Part shown: positions 5,496 to 8,606 of the stretch, one piece after another
Position numbering within the stretch: position 1 is the stretch's first letter
Layout: each line of letters starts with the position of its first letter
From: Nitrospirota bacterium
GTDB lineage: Bacteria > Nitrospirota > Thermodesulfovibrionia > Thermodesulfovibrionales > JdFR-86
Assembly: GCA_030667205.1 (NCBI GenBank)
Contig: DAOUWH010000054.1
Location: forward strand, 1-8,606
Length of the DNA stretch: 8,606 nt
Reading direction: 5' to 3'
Notes under the pieces: generated by a model
Databases searched by the model: none
What the model was told of the DNA's origin: nothing
What the model saw: the letters and a program-made list of their open reading frames with translations, nothing else
Position numbers and translations under genes: made by a program

Positions 5496-6266
5496 TTGGA
5501 AGTTTTCAAGGAAGGATACTCCAGTTTCTACGACGTTCTCTACAGAGAGAAGGATTACGCTGGCGAGTGCGATTTCCTCGAGGCGGTCTTCAAAAGGTAT
5601 TCCAAAAGGCCGGTGGCGTCTGTCCTCGACTTGGGTTGCGGCACGGGCGGCCATACGTCCTTGCTTGCCGGGCGCGGTTACCGCGTCGCGGGCGTTGACC
5701 TCTCGGAGGCGATGCTTGATGCGGCAAGGCGCAAGGCCGCCGAAGGCGGGCTCGATATAGACTACAGGCTCGGCGACATCCGCGAAGTGAGGCTTGGCGA
5801 AAGGTTCGATGCCGTGGTGGCGATGTTCGCGGTCATGGGCTACCAGACCGGCAACGACGACGTAAGTGCCGCCATAAGGACCGCTAGGGAACACCTTGAA
5901 CCCGGCGGCCTGTTCATATTCGACGTCTGGTTCGGCCCGGCAGTGGTTGCGGAGGGGCCTTTGGACAAGACGCTCACCCTGGACGACGCCGATGGGGCTA
6001 TAACGCGCACCACGAAGCCTGTGCTCAACCTCATGGAGCAGACCGTGGACGTGAACTTCCACGTCAGACGCACCAGGGGCGGCAGTGTCGTCGAGGAGAC
6101 CCGCGAGAGACACGTCATGCGGTTTTTCTTCCCGGAGGAGATAGAGCTTTTGCTTGAAGCGGGCGGTTTTCAGACGATAAGCATATGCCCCTTCGGAGAG
6201 CCGGACGGAGAGACCTCGCCCTCGACCTGGAACATAAGCGTTATCGCCCGGGCCGGGGCCCGATGA
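5496..6266 (+). CDS. Class I SAM methyltransferase, likely amino-sugar N-methyltransferase
   Basis: The 256-residue protein has the Rossmann SAM motif VLDLGCGTGGH (43-53), the acidic residue after strand 2 (VAGVDLS, Asp68), GDI (93-95), MFAVMGY (110-116) and EHLEPGGLFIFDVW (132-145). As recalled, the TylM1/DesVI dTDP-3-amino-sugar N,N-dimethyltransferases share this layout, including an N-terminal YD...Y...KDYA segment, MF..(V/M)GY and EHLEPGG. That likeness and the aminotransferase directly upstream suggest methylation of the new amino group; O-methylation remains possible. The start is TTG at 5496, one base after the upstream stop. No ATG or GTG in frame is nearby (the next Met is residue 73), and the sequence from residue 6 on already fits the family. 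Tight coupling to the aminotransferase implies matched expression. Confidence 0.85.
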   Translation: MEVFKEGYSSFYDVLYREKDYAGECDFLEAVFKRYSKRPVASVLDLGCGTGGHTSLLAGRGYRVAGVDLSEAMLDAARRKAAEGGLDIDYRLGDIREVRLGERFDAVVAMFAVMGYQTGNDDVSAAIRTAREHLEPGGLFIFDVWFGPAVVAEGPLDKTLTLDDADGAITRTTKPVLNLMEQTVDVNFHVRRTRGGSVVEETRERHVMRFFFPEEIELLLEAGGFQTISICPFGEPDGETSPSTWNISVIARAGAR

Positions 6267-6275
6267 GCCGTTGCC

Positions 6276-6281
6276 GGGAGG
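6276..6281 (+). promoter_or_regulatory. Ribosome binding site favouring the ATG at 6295
   Basis: GGGAGG lies 13 bases before ATG 6295. A TTG at 6271 in the same frame would add eight residues, but it would put this site inside the gene and has no better site of its own. The ATG also gives the expected start of a GT-B enzyme, with a hydrophobic strand (MRAVIFEP) at once. Confidence 0.5.
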
Positions 6282-6294
6282 CCGGCCCCACGCA

Positions 6295-7488
6295 ATGAGA
6301 GCTGTAATATTCGAACCTAACTCGGACATCTCCACAAACCCGACCCTCGTGAACCTCGTCCGCAGGCTCGCGGCCGACGGCGTCCCGGTGGACATATACC
6401 AGCCGGGGCACGGCGATTTCCTTCCATTTCGGACGGACAGCCGCAAAGTCGCGTTTCATGATTATTACTACCCCGAACCGCTCCTGAGGAGCTTTGACTT
6501 CAGGGGGCTCCTGTTCACCGGGTACCACACGCTCAACCGGCTTGTGCATCCGTTTCAGATGAGGCGGACTCTTAAGCGAATACGGCAGTACGCCTCCGAG
6601 ACCGTTATCCTTGCCATAGACCCCCACGGGGCGGTCGAGGCCCACCGGTACCATCGGCGGACAGGAATCCCGTTTGCGTACTTTTCATTCGAGATATTTT
6701 TCAGGGACGAGGCGCATACTTTCAACGACATCAGGATAAAGGCCCTTGAGGTCGAGGCAAGCCGGGCGGCCTCGCTCCTTGTGCTTCCTGACGCGCACCG
6801 GGGCAGGCTCTTCGCAGAGGAAAACGGCCTTAAGGATGCGCCGATGTTCTACATGCCCGTTGCTCCCGCTGCCGGGCCCGAGGTCCGAAAGACGGAGTTC
6901 CTCAGAGAGAAGTTCCGAATACCCGGGGGCAGGACTATTGTGATACATACCGGGAGCTTCCATACCTGGACGTTCGCCGAGGAACTTATCAAGAGCGCCC
7001 GGCACTGGCCCGAGGAGTTTGTTCTCGTCATACACACCCGGAGCCGGCCGGACACCACCGTAAGGCGGTTGATAGAGAGCGGGAATGCCGAAAATATAAT
7101 ATTCTCCACGGAACCCCTCGGGGACGCCGAATACCACGAGATGCTGGCATCGGCCGACATTGGCCTTGTGCTTTATAACCCTACGTACTCTGCCCTTACC
7201 GCGGGCAAGAACATAGAGACCATCGGTCTCGCCTCAGGGAAGTTCTCCTACTATATGAAGTGCGGCATACCGACTATATCGGTAAGACAGGACTCCATCG
7301 GCGAGAACCTCGAGGGATACAGGTTTGGCCTGAACATCGAGGATTTCGGCGCAATGCCCGATGCGCTTATGGCTATAAAGCGCCAGTACAGTGACTTCAG
7401 CCTGGATGCCCGGAAGCTTTTTAACGAGAGGCTGAGCTTCGACCTTTACTACCCGGAACTCAGAAAAAGGCTCGAAGGTCTCTTATAA
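6295..7488 (+). CDS. GT-B fold glycosyltransferase (family 4/1-like)
   Basis: Counted from ATG 6295 the protein has 397 residues. The N-terminal half starts with a strand (MRAVIFEP) and a helix with NPTLVNLVRRLAADGVPVDIY, the usual first Rossmann unit. The C-terminal half has TIVIHTGSFHTWTFAEELI (214-232), the strand FVLVIHTRS (242-250), a D-x-G strand-end ASADIGLVLYNP (285-296) and GKFSYYMKCGIPTISV (315-330), which matches the donor-binding end of GT-B enzymes where a short helix precedes CG(I/V)P. There is no signal peptide or clear membrane helix. It probably transfers one sugar to a lipid-linked intermediate at the inner face of the membrane. Donor and linkage cannot be told. It starts 28 bases after the methyltransferase stop and ends 16 bases before the next glycosyltransferase. 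Confidence 0.8.
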   Translation: MRAVIFEPNSDISTNPTLVNLVRRLAADGVPVDIYQPGHGDFLPFRTDSRKVAFHDYYYPEPLLRSFDFRGLLFTGYHTLNRLVHPFQMRRTLKRIRQYASETVILAIDPHGAVEAHRYHRRTGIPFAYFSFEIFFRDEAHTFNDIRIKALEVEASRAASLLVLPDAHRGRLFAEENGLKDAPMFYMPVAPAAGPEVRKTEFLREKFRIPGGRTIVIHTGSFHTWTFAEELIKSARHWPEEFVLVIHTRSRPDTTVRRLIESGNAENIIFSTEPLGDAEYHEMLASADIGLVLYNPTYSALTAGKNIETIGLASGKFSYYMKCGIPTISVRQDSIGENLEGYRFGLNIEDFGAMPDALMAIKRQYSDFSLDARKLFNERLSFDLYYPELRKRLEGLL

Positions 7489-7504
7489 GGGACGGAATCG
7501 TAGG

Positions 7505-8290
7505 ATGTTAAAGGTATCGATAATAACCATAACCTACAACAGCGAAGCCCATCTCGAAGAGACGATTAAGAGCGTGCTCGGGCAGGACTACCCCGATATC
7601 GAATACATAATCGTCGACGGCGGCTCCACCGACGGCACGCTCGATATCGTAAGGAAGTACTCCGACAGGATAACAAGGTGGGTCTCGGAGCCCGACGAGG
7701 GAATCTCTGACGCCATGAACAAGGGCATCGGGATGGCCACGGGCGACGTCATAGGCCTCATCCATTCAGACGACTACTATTATGACGAGACCGTCGTAAG
7801 GCGAGTGGCAGAGGCCTTTGCCGGAGACGACCGGACGACGGTGGTCTACGGTATCATGGACTACATTGACCCGGAGACGGAAAAAGTGATACTGCAGTGG
7901 GGCAGGGACGAGACCCCGTCGGCCATCAGGCAGCAGATGTACATGCCCCACCCCACGGTGTTCTGCAGGCGCGAGGTCTACGAGACCGCCGGGCTTTTCA
8001 GAAAAGACTACCGTGCCGCGATGGACTACGAGTGGGCCATGCGGGTTACAAAGCAGACGAGGCCGAAGTTCCTCGACTTCAAGATAGCCTGCATGCGGGA
8101 CATGGGCAGAAGCGGCTGGAATTTCAACCAGACGTTCAGCGAAACGGTCAGGGCGCTTAACGAGCACGGCTACTACTTTGACGCCCTGAAGGCCCGGGCG
8201 AGGAACCTCGTCAAGAAGGCGCTCTACGCCTCGGGACTCAGAGGCGTGGTCAACTGGGTATGGTCGAGAAACGTCAAACCGCGTGTCTGA
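7505..8290 (+). CDS. Family 2 (GT-A) glycosyltransferase
   Basis: The 261-residue protein is a typical short GT2 enzyme. Motifs in order are SIITITYNSE (5-14), IIVDGGSTDGT (35-45) for the nucleotide, EPDEGISDAMNKGI (62-75), the metal-binding HSDD (87-90), MPHPTVFCRREVY (147-159) in the acceptor region and DYEWAMR (174-180), likely to hold the catalytic acidic residue. This pattern is common among O-antigen transferases that use UDP-hexoses or their N-acetylated forms. The C-terminus (about 229-261) is basic and amphipathic with aromatic residues, suited to membrane attachment. AAGGGA at 7487-7492 is a fair ribosome binding site for the ATG. It is the last intact gene of the visible operon. 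Confidence 0.93.
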   Translation: MLKVSIITITYNSEAHLEETIKSVLGQDYPDIEYIIVDGGSTDGTLDIVRKYSDRITRWVSEPDEGISDAMNKGIGMATGDVIGLIHSDDYYYDETVVRRVAEAFAGDDRTTVVYGIMDYIDPETEKVILQWGRDETPSAIRQQMYMPHPTVFCRREVYETAGLFRKDYRAAMDYEWAMRVTKQTRPKFLDFKIACMRDMGRSGWNFNQTFSETVRALNEHGYYFDALKARARNLVKKALYASGLRGVVNWVWSRNVKPRV

Positions 8291-8358
8291 CCTCGGCACT
8301 GACCTGCCCTAATTCATTGTAATCCCCCCAGTGTTAGTCCCGGAAGCTCAAAATTCGT

Positions 8359-8390
8359 CTGAAAGGCTGCCGGTGCCGGATGCCCTTCAG
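8359..8390 (+). other. Stem-loop, weak candidate terminator
   Basis: CTGAAAGGC at 8359-8367 can pair with GCCCTTCAG at 8382-8390 with one mismatch, and the loop contains the self-complementary CCGGTGCCGG. It lies 68 bases after the GT2 stop. It is followed by a pyrimidine stretch (TCCCTCCCCTCCCT) and not by a run of T, so it is not a textbook intrinsic terminator. Confidence 0.3.
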
Positions 8391-8421
8391 TCCCTCCCCT
8401 CCCTAAAACTTAATGTGATAG

Positions 8422-8606
8422 AATTATCAGGCTGTGGTTACTTCCAGGCACAAAGGCCACGACTGGCTGTTCGAATTCGTCCGCGTAGCCGACTATGTAC
8501 ATTCCTTAAGGGAGAGCGTCTTACATGTCCGGTGGGGAACCTGAACGAGTGGATTAAACATGTCCTTCAGGGGGCTTCAACACTCGGTGATAAGTCCTAC
8601 CTATAA
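8422..8606 (+). pseudogene. Frameshifted gene remnant, family unknown
   Basis: Two adjoining frames look protein-like. One runs from 8422 to a TGA at 8542-8544 and includes RHKGHDWLFEFVRVADY followed by VHSLRESVLHVRWG. The other, shifted, reads NLNEWIKHVLQGASTL and then GDKSYL and TAA at 8604-8606. The switch falls at the run of four G at 8534-8537; one added base there would join them into one product ending in that TAA. No in-frame ATG or ribosome binding site precedes the first part, so the 5' end is missing too. I do not recognise the family. It could be an old gene fragment, or a sequencing indel in the last part of a gene. Confidence 0.4.

Larger units (their letters stand above)
8291..8606. 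other. 316-base tail with no intact gene
   Basis: After the GT2 stop no convincing full reading frame is present. A GTG-started frame from 8331 stays open to a TAA at the very last bases (91 codons), but its middle part (rich in Arg, Pro and Cys) does not look coding. The segment contains a stem-loop at 8359-8390 and a likely gene remnant at 8422-8606, listed separately. The drop in coding density suggests an operon end or an eroded boundary. Confidence 0.6.

Noticed and set aside
6271..6294. TTG at 6271 as the start of the GT-B glycosyltransferase
   Set aside because: It adds eight residues rich in Pro and Gly before the first strand of the fold and lacks a ribosome binding site; ATG at 6295 has GGGAGG upstream.
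5433..6446. A long minus-strand open frame of 337 codons opposite the methyltransferase
   Set aside because: It covers the whole of a well-supported plus-strand gene and parts of two others. Its translation shows no domain, and such antisense frames are common in GC-rich genes. The same holds for the other minus-strand frames in the window.
8331..8606. A GTG-started frame of 91 codons at the end of the window as a complete gene
   Set aside because: There is no ribosome binding site, and the middle section is Arg/Pro/Cys-rich and unlike protein. Over part of its length another frame reads better. Only its last 22 or so codons look coding, and they fit a frameshifted remnant.

Overview
The window is a stretch of a bacterial surface-polysaccharide (O-antigen, capsule or exopolysaccharide) gene cluster. 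All supported genes lie on the + strand and are closely spaced, as in one long operon. The parts are nucleotide-sugar enzymes (a GalE-type epimerase, a DegT-family sugar aminotransferase, a class I methyltransferase, a small cupin), two glycosyltransferases (GT-B and GT-A/family 2), a DUF115/MptE-like protein, and a radical SAM/SPASM enzyme. Most genes are GC-rich but use many ATA (Ile) and AGG (Arg) codons. This hints at a Gram-negative of the Deltaproteobacteria/Nitrospirota kind, but that is only a guess. No ribosomal, tRNA, phage or transposase gene is visible to anchor the taxonomy.

Layout: 1-123 is the C-terminal end of an upstream gene. 149-1417 is the DUF115/MptE-like gene. 1418-1654 carries no full gene; it holds a 5' fragment of a cupin gene followed by a 5' fragment of a radical SAM-like gene. 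1655-2638 is galE. 2673-3854 is the radical SAM gene, clearly more AT-rich than its neighbours. 3855-3941 holds the relic of a second DUF115-type gene end. Then come the cupin (3942-4328), aminotransferase (4355-5494), methyltransferase (5496-6266), GT-B glycosyltransferase (6295-7488) and family 2 glycosyltransferase (7505-8290). The last 316 bases hold no intact gene, only what looks like a frameshifted gene remnant.

The most notable structure is a nested set of imperfect direct repeats. The junction of the DUF115 gene end with the cupin gene start occurs twice (about 1391-1524 and 3886-4018). Between the copies, the start region of the radical SAM gene also occurs twice (1534-1601 and 2652-2719). 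This fits a galE/radical SAM cassette inserted into, or recombined with, an older DUF115-cupin-aminotransferase-methyltransferase locus, leaving a decayed copy of the junction on the left.

Functionally, the cupin, aminotransferase and methyltransferase look like a module that makes an aminated, probably N-methylated, sugar nucleotide. The methyltransferase resembles the TylM1/DesVI class of sugar N-methyltransferases. GalE would supply a galacto-configured donor, and the two glycosyltransferases would build these sugars into the repeat unit. The substrates of the radical SAM enzyme and of the DUF115-like protein cannot be told from the sequence.
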